A stretch of DNA of 64,000 bases from Elymus sibiricus (GCA_039707655.1 CM077675.1:416825162-416889161); one strand, 5' to 3'; shown: positions 23,501 through 35,592, numbered from the stretch's first letter. Numbers and translations: made by a program. Notes: generated by a model not told the origin, from the sequence alone.

Positions 23501-23797
23501 ATATATAGTTGGTTCTTCCAGCCCGAGCTCATCCTCTCCATTCTCTGTTCTTCCCTAGCTCGAGCTCATCCCTCCATTTTTGCCAAGATTTGTCAAGATT
23601 TGAGGCACCCCAATCCATCCAAGTGTCCACAAAGGTTAGCAACTTTGTCCTTTCATCTCTTATTGCTAGATCAGCTCGTGCAATGCTTTATAAGTATAGT
23701 GATTTGTGGGTTTTAGTTTGGGTGTAATTATGTGGTAATTTTTTTGATTTATATGCAATTTGAGCTCAAATTAACTTCTTAGTTTGCATATGTGTAG

Positions 23798-24436
23798 GTG
23801 TGTTTACATAGTGTGCCTTCCCGTCCCCGTCCTAACCACCGTCGATCGCCCGCACCGTCCTGTCGCCGGCACCACCTTGGTGAGCCTCTTCTTGTGTTCT
23901 TATCCTTTTTATTAAAAAAATCGTATTTGTATGATTTAGATAGTTACTTACATAATTTTCTTACTTGTATGATTGTTGTTATATATAGTGCCATGGTTAT
24001 GATATCCGTGCCTGTCGGCCCTCGTCCGGTTTACGATTCGCATGTGGTATATTCTCTTTTATAACTGTTTGTTGCATTTCGTGTTAATGACAATTATGCC
24101 CATCAAGCTAACATAGATATTTTTATCTAGGAGGTAGTTGAACCGGAAATTCCAACCGACCCTATTGTCGAGAAGTTAAATTTAGTTGAAAAATAAAACG
24201 AGGATTTGAAAGGAAAATTGAAAAGAGTTGAAGAAGAGAAGATGAAATTGGAGTTGTACGTTGCCGATGTCGTCGATGATCACAAGATCAAGATGGATGC
24301 AATGCGCTTGAAGATTGGAAAGATTAGAAAATATGCCATTAATAAAGAGGCTTGGTATCATTATGCTGTTGGATCAATTGTTATCTTAGTTGCGATTTTG
24401 ATCGCATTTGTTGTTGCATTTAAATGTTTTAGCTAG
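23798..24436 (+). pseudogene. Small coiled-coil/membrane-anchored protein gene upstream of TNP2
   Basis: The last exon (about 24130-24436) encodes PEIPTDPIVEKLNLVEK, then an in-frame TAA (24195-24197), then a Lys/Glu-rich probable coiled coil (LKRVEEEKMKLELYVADVV). It ends with a hydrophobic segment of about 20 residues (AVGSIVILVAILIAFVVAF) near the C-terminus. Likely upstream exons end at splice donors near 23880 and 24046. This short ORF recurs ahead of TNP2 in grass CACTA elements as a hypothetical protein; I know no function. A single C-terminal membrane anchor on a transposon protein is unusual. The in-frame TAA suggests this copy is dead, although the part after it stays open. Confidence 0.6.
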
Positions 24437-24527
24437 ATAGTTGTATGTTGTTTTATGAGAATAAGTGTGTATGAACTTTATGTATGAACTTGTATTAATT
24501 TGGTCATTTCGGTGTTGTGTAATGAAG

Positions 24528-26236
24528 ATGAACCGGCAATGGATGTACGATGACCGACGCTCTCCCCAGTTCACTAATGGCGTGCATAGTTTTCTGCGTG
24601 CGGCTGAGGCAAACAAGCGGGATGGTTTTATGTGTTGTCCATGTGGTGTGTGTAAGAATGATAAGACTTACTCTAGTGCAAAACAAATTCACGTCCACCT
24701 TTTTACGTCCGGTTTCATGTCCGGCTATAATTGTTGGACCAAGCACGGAGAAAGAGGGGTTCTAATGGAAGAGAATGAAGACGAAGAGGATGATGACAAC
24801 TATCCTGGGTTTCCTGAATATGATGGTACTACAATGGGGGGAGAGAATGAAGAAGAAGAAGCTGAGGCATCAGATGAGCCCGCTGATGATCTTGGTCGGG
24901 CCATTGCTGATGCAAAGAGAAACTGCGAAAGTGAAAAGGAGAAGTTGAAGTTGCAACACATGTTAGAGGATCCCAAAAAAGGGTTGTACCCAAATTGTGA
25001 AGATGACAACACAAAGCTCGGTACCACACTGGAATTGCTGCAATGGAAGGCAGAGAATGGTCTATCTGACAAGGGATTTGAAAAGTTGCTGAAAATAATG
25101 AAGAAGAAGCTTCCAAAGGACAACGAATTGCCCGACAGTACATACGAAGCAAAGAAGGTTGTCTTCCCTCTCGGATTAGAGGTGCATAAGATAAATGCAT
25201 GCCCTAATGACTACATCCTCTACCGCGGTGAGGAGTACGAGAATTTGAATGCATGCCCGGTATGCGGTGCATTGCGATATAAGATCAGTCGCGATGACCC
25301 TGGTAATGATGTTGAGGGTGAGCGCCCAAGGAAGAAGATTCCTGCCAAGGTGATGTAGTATGCTCCTATAATACCACGGTTGAAACGTTTGTTCCAGAAC
25401 AAAGAGCATGCCAAGTCGTTGCGATGGCACAAAGAAGACCGTAAGAAAGACGGGAAGTTGAGAGTACCCGCTGATGGGTCGTAGTGGAGAAAAATCGAGA
25501 GAAAGTGGCCGGACTTTGCAGATGACCCAAGGAACGTATGGTTTGGTTTAAGTGCAGATGGTATTAATCCTTTTGGGGAGCAGAGCAGCAAGCATAGCAC
25601 ATGGCCTATGACTCTATGTATCTATAACCTTCCTCCTTGGTTGTGCATGAAGCGGAAGTTCATTATGATGCCAGTGCTCATCCAAGGCCCTAAGCAACCC
25701 GGCAACGACATTGATGTGTACCTAAGGCCATTAGTTGATGAACTTTTACAGTTGTGGAATAAAGAAGGCGTACGTGTGTGGGATGAGCACAAACAGCAGG
25801 AATTTGACCTACGAGCGTTGCTGTTTGTAACCATCAATGATTGGCCTGCTCTTAGTAACCTTTCAGGATAGACAAACAAGGGATACCATGCATGCACGCA
25901 CTGTTTAGATGAGACTCAAAGTATATATTTGGACAAATGCAAGAAGAATGTGTACCTGGGACATCGTCGATTTCTTCCGACCAAGCATGCCTTAAGAAAG
26001 AAAGGCAAGCAGTTCCAAGGTGAGGCAGATCACCGAAAGAAGCCCGTCCTCCGTACTGGTGATGATATACTTGATATGGTCAAGGATTTACAAGTAATCT
26101 TTGGAAAGGGTCTTGGCGGACAATCTGTTCCGATTAACGCTGACGGACACGCCCCCATGTGGAAGAAGAAATCTATATTTTGGGAGCTAGAATATTGGAA
26201 AGTTCTAGATGTCCGCTCTGCAATCGACGTGATGCA
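24528..26236 (+). pseudogene. CACTA-2 TNP2 transposase, N-terminal segment
   Basis: The likely start is the ATG at 24528 (MNRQWMYDDRRSPQFTNG), the usual TNP2 N-terminus with the Transpos_assoc segment (CCPCGVCKNDKTY). An acidic linker follows, then the TNP2 core (KINACPNDYILYRGEEYENL, CPVCGALRYK). In-frame stops occur at 25356-25358, 25482-25484 and 25869-25871 while the frame itself is kept to 26236. There a solo LTR splits the codons for the sequence DVMH. The gene is therefore dead by both point mutation and insertion. TNP2 is the DDE-type enzyme that cuts CACTA ends. Confidence 0.88.
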
Positions 26237-27619
26237 TGATACGTCTCCAACGTATCTACTTTTCCAAACTCTTTTGCCCTTGTTTTGGACTCTAATTTGC
26301 ATGATTTGAATGGAACTGACCCGGACTGACGCTGTTTTCAGCAGAATTGTCTAGGTGTTATTTTTGTGCAGAAATAAAAGTTCTCGGATTGACCTAAAAA
26401 TTTACGGAGAATATTTTTGGAATTAATAAAAAATATTGGCGAAAGAATCAACCGGAGAGGGGCCACCACCTGGCCACAAGCCAAGGGGCGCTCCCCCTGT
26501 CTTGTGGGGCCCTGGTGGCTCTTCCGACCTCGTTTCCACTCCTATATATTCCTATTCGTGGAGAAAAAAACCAGAGAGAAGAGTTCATCACGTTTTACGA
26601 TACGGAGCCGTCGCCACCTCCTGTTCTGCCTCGGGAGGGCAGATCTGGAGCCTGATTTGGGCTCCGGAGAGGGGAAATCGACGCCGTCGTCATCACCAAC
26701 CATCCTTCATCACCAATTTCATGATGCTCTCCGCCGTTCGTGAGTAATTCCATCATAGGCTTGCTGGACGGTGGTGGGTTGGATGAGATTTACCATGTAA
26801 TCGAGTTAGTTTTGTTAGGGTTTGATCCCTAGTATCCACTATGTTCTGAGATTGATGTTGCTATGACTTTGCTATGCTTAATGCTTGTCACTAGGGCCCG
26901 AGTGCCATGATTTCAGATCTGAACCTATTATGTTTTCATGAATATATATGTGTTCTTGATCCTATCTTGCAAGTTGTAGACACCTATTACGAGTTATGAT
27001 CTGCATCCCCCAGGGTGACAATAACTGGGATTCTTTCCGGTGATTACCGTAGTTTGAGGAGTTCATGTATTCACTCAGTGCTAATGCTTTGGTCCAGTTC
27101 TCTATTAAAAGGAGACCTTAATATCCCTTAGTTTCCATTAGGACCCCGCTGCCACGGGAGGGTAGGACAAAAGATGTCATGCAAGTTCTTTTCCATAAGC
27201 ACGTATGACTATATATGGAATACATGCCTACATTACATTGATGAATTGGAGCTAGTTCTGTGTCACCCTATGTTATAACTGTTGCATGATGAATGCCATC
27301 CGACATAATTATCCATCACTGGTCCATTGCCTACGAGCTTTTCCCATATTGATCTTTGCTAAGTTACTTTTCCGTTGCTACTGCTACAATCACTACAACA
27401 CTGCTACTGCCACTTTGCTATCGTTACCGTTACTCCCATACTACTTTGCTACTGAATACTTTGCTGCAGATATTAAGTCTTTCAGTTGTGGTTGAATTGA
27501 CAACTCAGCTGCTAATACTCAAGAATATTCTTTGGCTCCCCTTGTGTCGAATCAATAAATTTGGGTTGAATACTCTACCCTCGAAAACTGTTGCGATCCC
27601 CTATACTTGTGGGTTATCA
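26237..27619 (+). mobile_element. Solo Gypsy LTR inside TNP2
   Basis: 1383 bp from TGATACGTCTCCAACGTATC to CTTGTGGGTTATCA, flanked by the 5-bp duplication ATGCA (26232-26236 and 27620-27624). There is no internal retrotransposon sequence, so it arose by recombination between the two LTRs of a full element. It belongs to a Triticeae Gypsy family related to, but not the same as, the LTRs at 15-20 kb. Confidence 0.93.
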
Positions 27620-28357
27620 ATGCACGTCATGAAGAATCTTTGCGTGAACCTACTAGGCTTACTGGGAGTGTATGGGAAGACAAAAGATACACCGGAGGCA
27701 CGACAGGACCAACAACGTATGAACGCAAAAGACGGCATGCATCCAAAGCAGTATGAAGGTCCTACCAGCTACGCTCTTACCAAAGCAAAGAAGGAATTTT
27801 TTTTGAATGCCTGCTCAATATGAAGGTCCCGTCTGGCTTCTCGTCGAATATAAAAGGAATAATAAATATGGCAGAGAAAAAATTCCATAACCTAAAGTCT
27901 CATGACTGCCATGTGATCATGACGCAATTGCTTCCGGTTGCGTTGAGGGGGCTTCTACCAGAAAATGTTCGATTAGCCATTGTGAAGCTATGTTCATTCC
28001 TCAATGCAATTTCTCAGAAGGTAATCGATCCGGAAATCCTACCAAGCTTACATAATGATTTGGTCCAATGTCTTGTCAGTTTTGAGTTGGTGTTCCCACC
28101 ATCCTTCTTCAATATTATGACGCACGTCCTAGTTCACCTAGTCGAAGAGATTGCCATTCTGGGTCCTGTATTTCTACACAATATGTTCCCTTTTGAGAGG
28201 TTCATGGGAGTCTTAAAGAAATATGTTCGTAACCGTGCTAGGCCAGAAGGAAGCATCTCCAAGGGGCATGAAACAGAGGAGGTTATTGAGTTTTGTGTTG
28301 ACTTTATTCCTGACCTTAAGTCGATTGGTGTTCCTCAATCGCGGCATGAGGGGAGAC
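27620..28357 (+). pseudogene. CACTA-2 TNP2 transposase, middle segment
   Basis: Directly after the second ATGCA the TNP2 frame resumes (MHVMKNLCVNLLGLLGVYG). After a small frame disturbance near 27800-27820 (a T-run) it continues from MKVPSGFSSNIKGI through NLKSHDCHVIMTQLLPVALR and the DUF4218-like FNIMTHVLVHLVEE. It is cut at 28357 by Gypsy-C. Confidence 0.88.
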
Positions 28358-28868
28358 TGTTGGGGATATAACCCCGTGGTGAGACCCGCCCAGGCCGGGC
28401 CGGGTCATGAGGTTGGCGGCTTAGCAATAATGTTTGGGGTAAGCTTGATGGGCCTGAAGGCCCGGAAGCAGAAGACAATATGTGTGACCCGGTGGCATAA
28501 GCCGCAAGTGGCGGCTTGTTAAACAAGGCAGGTATTGTTAGAGGTGAGGTCGGTTGACAAGTATGGCCCGACCCGGACTCTTGTAAGCCCAGGGCCTCGA
28601 CCTGTGTATATAAAGGCGGGTTACCTGGGCGGCTTAGGAGAGGAAAACCTTTGATCAAGTGTTAGGTCAAGCAAATCCGCTCCCTTGTAATCGATATCCA
28701 ATCAATACAAACTCCAAGCAGGACGTAGGCTATTACCTCCTTCAAGAGGGGCCGAACCTGGGTACTTGTGTCCTTCGTTCCAACCAACCCCTTCGTGTTC
28801 ACCACCGTAGCGATGGCCTCACGCCTAAGTCCTGACACTAGGACATTTGCCGTGACAAAACCACGACA
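28358..28868 (+). mobile_element. Gypsy-C 5' LTR
   Basis: 511 bp, TGTTGGGGATATAACCCCGT to CCACGACA. It contains TGTATATAAAGGCGGG (about 28605-28620), a good TATA box for the element transcript. Confidence 0.93.
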
Positions 28869-28869
28869 G

Positions 28870-28889
28870 TTGGCGCCCACCATGGGGCT
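28870..28889 (+). promoter_or_regulatory. Gypsy-C primer binding site (tRNA-Lys type)
   Basis: TGGCGCCCACCATGGGGCTA, one base after the LTR. It matches the complement of the 3' end of plant tRNA-Lys(CTT) with one mismatch in the first 18 bases. The gag start codon overlaps it (ATG at 28882). Confidence 0.7.
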
Positions 28890-31538
28890 AACGCTCGGTG
28901 ATGTGGAATTCTCGGAGGGCTCTCTCACAGGGATCGAGGGATACGCCATTGGCAGGATGACTAAGAGTCACCATGGCAAGCTCTACATTGACGACGCTGG
29001 CTGGGGCCCTGAGGCCGACTCAATCGAGTACGGGTACCGGGTCCCCTTCGGCGGAATTCATGTCTTCATTGGCAAGATCGGCGGATCTAAGCCTGGGCCG
29101 GACATCTGCACCGACCTCGTCGAGCCGGCCCGGCGCGTGCAACCCGCCCGAGTTAACCCGGGTCGGAAGCACGTTTTCGTCGGCTTTACCCAAGGCGCGG
29201 AGCTTGAAGGTTCCGTGTCACGGGAGGAAACCCTCATCTGCTCAGAGGATGGATCCTCGGGTGGAGAGGCGGAATCAATTTACCAGCTTCACAACGGTGG
29301 GCTTGGGGGCTACATCGAGGATTACCCTGAGCCGGAATACTATGAGCCGCCGAGCCACGCCGCTGTCTTCATGGCAGAATCGGCACTGGCCTCTGGTAGC
29401 ACGGCAGCTGGTGCGACCGGGTCTGGATCAGGCAGGCCGCCGGCTCAAGTTTTGCTTGATCTGATGAACGAGCTTACAACTCTGATGGGGACCGAGGTCA
29501 CGGTCGAAAACCAATAAGCCCGTAACACGGAGATCGCAAGGTTGAAGGACCAGATGGCCGGAGTCCAAGAGGAAATCAACGCACTGAAGGATCAGATGGA
29601 TGCTGAGTCGGAGCGCCTTAAGGTGGAAGCTTTTTGCCTTGACCTGGAGCAGCAGACCGCAGATGCGGTCCACCAGATGAGACATCAGTCCCGTTTGCCG
29701 GCTCAGTATGAGGCCAGGAATCTTTTTAACACGCCAGGGACGGGAGGAAATGCACCTCTGACCGTGACCCGAACGGCGGAAGTACCTGGGAGTAGGGCGG
29801 TGGTTCAGCATAGGCTGCCAGACCCGCCCCACAGGAACCAGGCCCCGCCGCAGCCTTGTCCAACGCCGCCCGGTCATTTTCTAGCCCGGCGGAGAACATG
29901 GTGGCAGCGGCGATCAGACTTGGCACGATCCCCATCGCTGATGGGACGCCTTTCGTGGAGGAAGTGCGGAACGCCATTAGCTATTTGCAGACAGCGGTAG
30001 CACAGCAGGAAAAATATACTTACAGCCGGAGTCGCGTACACTCAACACCCATCCCGAGTCGTAGTTACAGCCGGCACTTGGAGTCGCCTGCGGTCTCTAG
30101 TAGTGAGCGACGTCGAAACCCGGCGCGAGATGATCAGGCGGCTCTTGATGCTCAGGCACTGGTGGATCGGGCAAGAGCGTAGCGAGAGGCGGCAGCGTTA
30201 GCAGCTGCGGCGGCTCGTCAAGACCCCACCGTAGCCCCTTCTGTTTCGGTAGGAGCCGGGATAACTTCCAGGTCCGTGGGAGTGCCGTGCTTAGTGCCGA
30301 CCATACCAAACAAGCGCCTGCCAAAGGATTTCAAGAGTCCCCGCAAGGTACCCAATTATACTGCCGATCTGCCTCCGGAAGCATGGATCGAGAGTTATGA
30401 GCTAGCCATGGAGATGTTAGACGTCAGTGATGCGGTTTGCGCCAAATATTTCATCATGATGTTGGAAGGGCCGGCTCGCACGTGGTTGAAGGGTTTGCCA
30501 CCCAACACCATTAATTCCTAGGCCGAGTTGAAGGCAAAGTTCATCAAGAATTTTCAAGGAACGTGCAAGTAGCCCATGACGATTGTGGATTTGGATCACT
30601 GCGTGCAGCGTGAGGATGAATCGGTCCATCATTGGGTCCGGCGAGTCTCCACCATCATCCACTCCTCTGACAATATTACGGCGGCTCAAGCAGTTCTGAT
30701 TCTGGAGAAGAATTGTCATTTTTTGCCTCTGAAGCAGAAGCTTGGCTGGCTCAAACGTTCATGCCAGGACATGGGGGAACTCATGGCGGCTCTTACTGAG
30801 TATGTTGACTCTGATAACACGAAAGACCCTGGTTCCGATGATGAAAAGTCGGCCAAGGGTAAGAAGAATAACAATGGCAAGAGTCAACAGCAGAAAGGGG
30901 GAGGAAGTAATAATAATGGCAATGGCGGAAAGCGGAAACACCCGGACGGCGGGTCAGATTTGGTGGCCAACACCAGTGCTGGTGGAAACCGTGGCAAGGG
31001 CAACGGTAAGCCGCCTTTCAGTAAAAACAAGCCTGTCAATATGGAGGCGATGTTAAATGTTCCTTGCCCGAAGCATAGTCTTCCCGACAAGCCATCCACT
31101 CATGCCTGGAGGGGTTGTTGGATCATGCAGGAGTTCCGAAATTACAGCGTTAACCAACATCAAGGTGGCGGCGGTGGGCCGTCTGGCGGATCAGGATCCG
31201 GCTCTCCTGGGTTGGGCTTTGGTACAGGCGGCTCAGGTTCTGGCTATCAAGGCCAAGGGAATCATGGAGGTAATAATCAACAGTCTGGCAATGGAGGTCA
31301 GCAACAAAACAACCAGTCCGGGTATCAGAGTAATCCAAAGCAGCTTAATGGAGGCCAATATCACGTTTTTACGACCAGTCTTGACAAGCAGGATCAGAAG
31401 GTGCGCAAGTGGGCGGTTAATGCAGCCATGCCGGCTCTCCCTCAGTACTTAAAGTGGTCAGAGTATGACATAACTTGGAGCAGGGAGGATCACCCGTCGC
31501 GCGTGGATAACCCGGGACAGTTGGCTCTTAATCTATGA
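28882..31538 (+). pseudogene. Gypsy-C gag, broken by several stops
   Basis: The frame starts MGLTLGDVEFSEG within the primer site region and is acidic and Gly-rich to a TAA at 29515-29517. A coiled-coil part follows (KDQMAGVQEEINALKDQMDA), then, after frame changes, the retrotrans_gag domain (LPPEAWIESYELAMEMLDV, ARTWLKGLPPNTI). The last open part is a Gly/Asn/Gln-rich tail with a Cys/His segment (CPKHSLPDKPSTHAWRGC) and an end at 31538. Stops at 30519-30521 and 30571-30573 interrupt the domain; the first is TAG where this domain normally has Trp, fitting a G-to-A change at a methylated site. Gag would form the virus-like particle, so this copy needs proteins from elsewhere. Confidence 0.82.
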
Positions 31539-31796
31539 TTGAGTGCCGACTCATTACTTGCGTAATGACCCAGCTCTTGGGGGCTACAGTTGGCTCTTAA
31601 TCTATGATTGAGTGCCGACTCATTACTTGCATAATGGCCCGGCCCTTGGGGGCTACACTTGGCTCTTAATCTATGATTGAGTGCCGACTCATTACTTGCG
31701 TAATGACCCGGCCCTTGGGGGCTACACTTGGCTTTTAATCTATGATTGAGTGCCGACTCATTACTTGCGTAATGACCCGGCCCTTGGGGGCTACAC
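31521..31796 (+). repeat. Four tandem copies of a 69-bp unit
   Basis: Units start at 31521, 31590, 31659 and 31728 (TTGGCTCTTAATCTATGATT...) and a degenerate fifth begins at 31797. The gag stop codon lies in the first unit. The array sits exactly between the plus-strand gag and the minus-strand gene. Confidence 0.95.
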
Positions 31797-31801
31797 TTCG
31801 C

Positions 31802-34089
31802 TCATCTTCTATGATTGAGTACTACATGGCGATTCACCGAAAGATTGAATGTTATTGAAAGACCCGGCTGACCTTTTTCAGAGGTCAACCAGCCCTTGCG
31901 GGCTGCATAAGTATGTATGGAAAGACAAGGGAAGTGGAGTACCTCGTATTTTTTCTTCATCATGCTGACTAAGTTGGCCACCATGTCCTGGCTGGCAGAC
32001 AGGCAGCTCAGATAGCCAGCATGTAACTCGTCGGCAGTGAGTTCTTCTAAGTTGGGACGATCGGATTGAATCTTTCCTTCCTTAAAAGGAGCTACCTCGT
32101 CTTCACCGGTATGCTTTGATAGCACATGCGAAGGAGCTGGAGATTTATAAGCCGCCCCGGTGACAGTCACTTCTTCAGCAGAAGCCACTTTTTCCGTTGA
32201 CGGCTAGGGGCTGGGCGGTTTAGGATCCACCTCTGGATGAGCCTCGGGAGCTTCAATATCCATATCAGCCGGCTCGGTATGGGGTGGGACCTCTTCATGG
32301 GCGTCCTTGGCAGCCTCAGAAGGTTCAACGTGAGCTTCAGGAATATTGGGCATTGGGTTCTCCGGGTCTTGGGCATCAGGAGTTGCGGATGACCTGGCCA
32401 TTTTCCTTCGTTTGGCTTGAGCCCTGCGAGCAAAGGCAGTGTTAGGTATGTCATGGCAAAGTATGAAATATTAAACACATTTCGGGATGTAGAAATGCTT
32501 ACCCCGGGTTAATAATAAGAGGAGGCAGCTTTGAGGCGGTCGAGTCGCCGGAAGAAGGGGGCGAGTCCTGAAAAGTTATCATTGTCAAAGACAAATAAGT
32601 AGCAACAAAAGATTAGCATACAAAAGAGACAAGTTCAAGGCAAGAAAGTACCTCAGTTGGCCGTTTCCGAGGAGCCGGATCATTTGATAAGCCGGCTAAA
32701 AGATCTTCGGAGCCGGCACTCCGGGTCTGACGTCGATTGTCATCTTGCTGTTTCTTCAAAAGAAAGGCGGGATTCAAGTGAGCAAAAGAGCGAGAACATT
32801 TTACCTTCCGTACAGCCCGTCGTACTCTCTTTACTGGTAAAAGTTCCGAGTCAGAGGAGATAACGGTTACCTCTGCAACATCAGCATGACTGTTTTCTGA
32901 TTCCTCCTGAGAAGAGTCGGCATCAATAAGTTGTATGAAAAGACGACCAAGGGAGTCAAGTTATACCTCTGAGTCGTCAAGGTCGAATAGCTCTTCGGTT
33001 GATTGTTTCTTATTACGGGTCGGCGCCTTAGCTTTAGTCGCTTTGGGGATTTTGCTCTTCTTATTGAGGGCGGCGGGTAACTTCTTGTTCCAGAAGGAAG
33101 AGCCGGCCTACAAATGATAAGAGGCATCGACAGAAAGATTAATACAATATATGAAGTACAGCATGAAAAGAATGGAAAAGGGTAAGGATGCAAAGGCTCA
33201 CCTCTGGAGCCGGGTTAAGTGCATAAAAGGGACTTAACCTCGTCTTGCTACAGGCGGCTTGAGACTCTCCCAGTAAAGATTTTACAATGGTGGTGAGGTC
33301 CTGGTCTGTCAGGGGCGTCTGATTGAAGCGTTGAGGATCGTCCATGCTACCAGTGTATTGGCACATTAAGGCGCCGCGGCGGCTTAACGGCAGAATCCTC
33401 CAAGAGACCCAGCAGCGTGTCAGATCGACACCCGTTAATCCGTTGGCTAACAGGGCCCCGACTTTTGAGAAAGTGGTGGCATATTGAGCACGTTCAACGG
33501 CGGACATCCGATCTGGAAGCTCCGTATCGGTGCTAAGCCGGTAAGGACGATAACCCGGCAGTGGGTTCTCCCCCTCTGGTGAAGTGTCTTGGCAGTAGAA
33601 CCAAGTCTTTTTCCATTCTTTGGGGTGACTCGGCAAAGTTGCAGCTGGGAAGAGTACATCCCTCCGCCTTTGAAGAGTGACGCCCCCGAGCTCGAGGCTT
33701 AATCCATCCGCCATTTCTGTTTGGCGGTTGATATAAAAGTACTCCTTGAAGAGGTCGACGGACGGCTCTTCTTGAAGATAGGCTTCGCAGAAGGTCTGAA
33801 ACTAGCACAGATTGGTGACAGAATTGGGGCCAATGTCTTGGGGGTGCAGTTTGAATGCGTGTAAGACATCTCGGAAAAATTTGGACCCGGGCGGGGAGAA
33901 GCCACGAAGGAGATGGTCTGTGAATACAATGACTTCCCCGTCTTTGGGTTTAGGGGTGGTCTCATTGCCTGGAACCCGCCAGTGGATGACATCCTGAGCC
34001 GGCAGAACTCCCATAGTGACAAATTCTTTGAGTGATCCTTCGGTCACCCCAGACCGTACCCAGTTGCAGGTGGATGGGGTTTTAGACAT
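31802..34089 (-). pseudogene. Antisense gene of Gypsy-C with Transposase_28 domain
   Basis: Minus-strand coding runs from ATG at 34089 (MSKTPSTCNWVRSGVTEGSL) through a conserved block (VIHWRVPGNETTPKPKDGEV, GFSPPGSKFFRDVLHAF). It continues in frame through one TAG (33800-33802) to EEPSVDLFKEYFYINRQTEM and the block ending ALLANGLTGVDLTRCWVSWR, to about 33210. Further exons follow at about 33090-32990, 32410-32200 and 32188-31940. The Transposase_28 family (putative gypsy-type transposon) is known from grass retrotransposons as an antisense gene of unknown function. The gene converges on gag. Domain conservation is good; a single stop and uncertain later exons make the copy probably inactive. 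Confidence 0.75.
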
Positions 34090-35074
34090 GGCGGCGGATT
34101 AAGAAGCTGCGAAAAAGTATGAATATTTGGCGGGTTAAAAGTACATTGTGATCAAAGTTGTAATGACTCTACAAATGTGATGGCATTCGGCGGGTCAATA
34201 TAAAAATATGTGTGACAGCATGAGCCGGTAACCTTACGGCGGGTTAGGTTTATCAGCGCACATTGAAAAATTGTTAAGTGTGGAGAAACAGATTCCGCAA
34301 CTACAGCTATGGATTCAAGATCTATGGGCGAGGGAAAAAGAAAAATAATTCTAACCCTAAAGGACCAGTGAAAGAACAGACGGCCTCTGTACAGATTAAA
34401 ATGAGCCGCGGATCTATAGCGAGTACGGCGTGATAATGGAGCGGACGGCCGCGTGATTTGGGCAGCGTTATAAGGCTTTAAAGAGGTGCCCTCAGTCTAA
34501 TTTGTGAAGAACGCTCTGATGAGCGGTGATGAACACTGAAGAACCCGATGGATTCGGGAGAAATCTAATGCAGATCTAACAAGGGGCAGTAATGAAACCT
34601 GGAGGATGCGGACGAACGTGCGGAGGCTCTGGATAAGTTCAGGTTGATGCAGCGGCCAGTGTTGACGAAGACGGCGAGGACTGAGCAGCGCGGCGAGCTT
34701 CGGTGGCGCGGGCGTCCGAAGGAGAAGGAAGAAGATGACGGCGGGAAGATGAAAATAATGGGGCCCCCGTGCCTATTTATGAGGATGTGAGGCGACAGCA
34801 ACAATCGGCGCGAGAATCGAGAAGGCATGACGGCAATTGGCTAAAGAAATGCCTCGATTCTCGGGCTGGTCATATTAATTGAGGAAGATCCGCTCTGACA
34901 TCAGGGGAATCTTTTTGATTTTCCTGAGATGACGTCACGGCGGGTCATGAACATTTGTCAGAGACGACACCGCCCCTTTTTTGGTGGGTTATGAGGATTT
35001 ATCAATGTGCAAGATTCGCAAACCAGAAGACTTGAAGATTGACATGAACCGGTTCAAATCAATCTGGGGCCTAA

Positions 35075-35587
35075 TGTTGGGGATATAACCCCGTGGTGAG
35101 ACCCGCCCAGGCCGGGCCGGGTCATGAGGTTGGCGGCTTAGCAATAATGTTTGGGGTAAGCTTGATGGGCCTGAAGGCCCGGAAGCAGAAGACAATATGT
35201 GTGACCCGGTGGCGTAAGCCGCCGGTGGCGGCTTGTTAAACAAGGCAGGTATTGTTAGAGGTGAGGTCGGTTGACAAGTATGGCCCGACCCGAACTCTTG
35301 TAAGCCCAGGGCCTCGACCTGTGTATATAAAGGCGGGTTACCTGGGCGGCTTAGGAGAGGAAAACCTTTGATCAAGTGTTAGGTCAAGCGAATCCGCTCC
35401 CTTGTAATCGATATCCAATCAATACAAACTCCAAGCAGGACGTAGGCTATTACCTCCTTCGAGAGGGGCCGAACCTGGGTAAACTTGTGTCCTTCGTTCC
35501 AACCAACCCCTTCGTGTTCACCACCGTAGCGATGGCCTCACCCATAAGTCCTGACACTAGGACATCTGCCGTGACAAAACCACGACA
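35075..35587 (+). mobile_element. Gypsy-C 3' LTR
   Basis: 513 bp, same ends as the 5' LTR, preceded by the short purine-rich tract CTGGGGCCTAA. The sequence after it returns exactly to the TNP2 frame. Confidence 0.93.
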
Positions 35588-35592
35588 GAGAC

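Larger units (their letters stand above)
28358..35587 (+). mobile_element. Gypsy-C: complete non-autonomous LTR retrotransposon with an antisense gene
   Basis: Two LTRs (28358-28868 and 35075-35587) bound a 6.2-kb interior, with the 5-bp target duplication GAGAC on both sides (28353-28357 and 35588-35592). The interior has a primer site, a gag pseudogene on the plus strand, a four-copy 69-bp repeat, and a minus-strand gene with the Transposase_28 (putative gypsy-type transposon) domain. No protease, reverse transcriptase or integrase is present. By hand count the LTRs differ by about 9 substitutions and one 2-bp indel in 511 bp, so the insertion is fairly recent. Confidence 0.93.

Noticed and set aside
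28768..28881. Start of the gag frame inside the 5' LTR
   Set aside because: The frame is open by chance before the LTR end; the ATG at 28882 after the primer site is the more usual start.
35376..35592. Plus-strand ORF start in the Gypsy-C 3' LTR joined to the TNP2 C-terminus
   Set aside because: A chance fusion of LTR sequence with the interrupted TNP2 frame, not a gene start.
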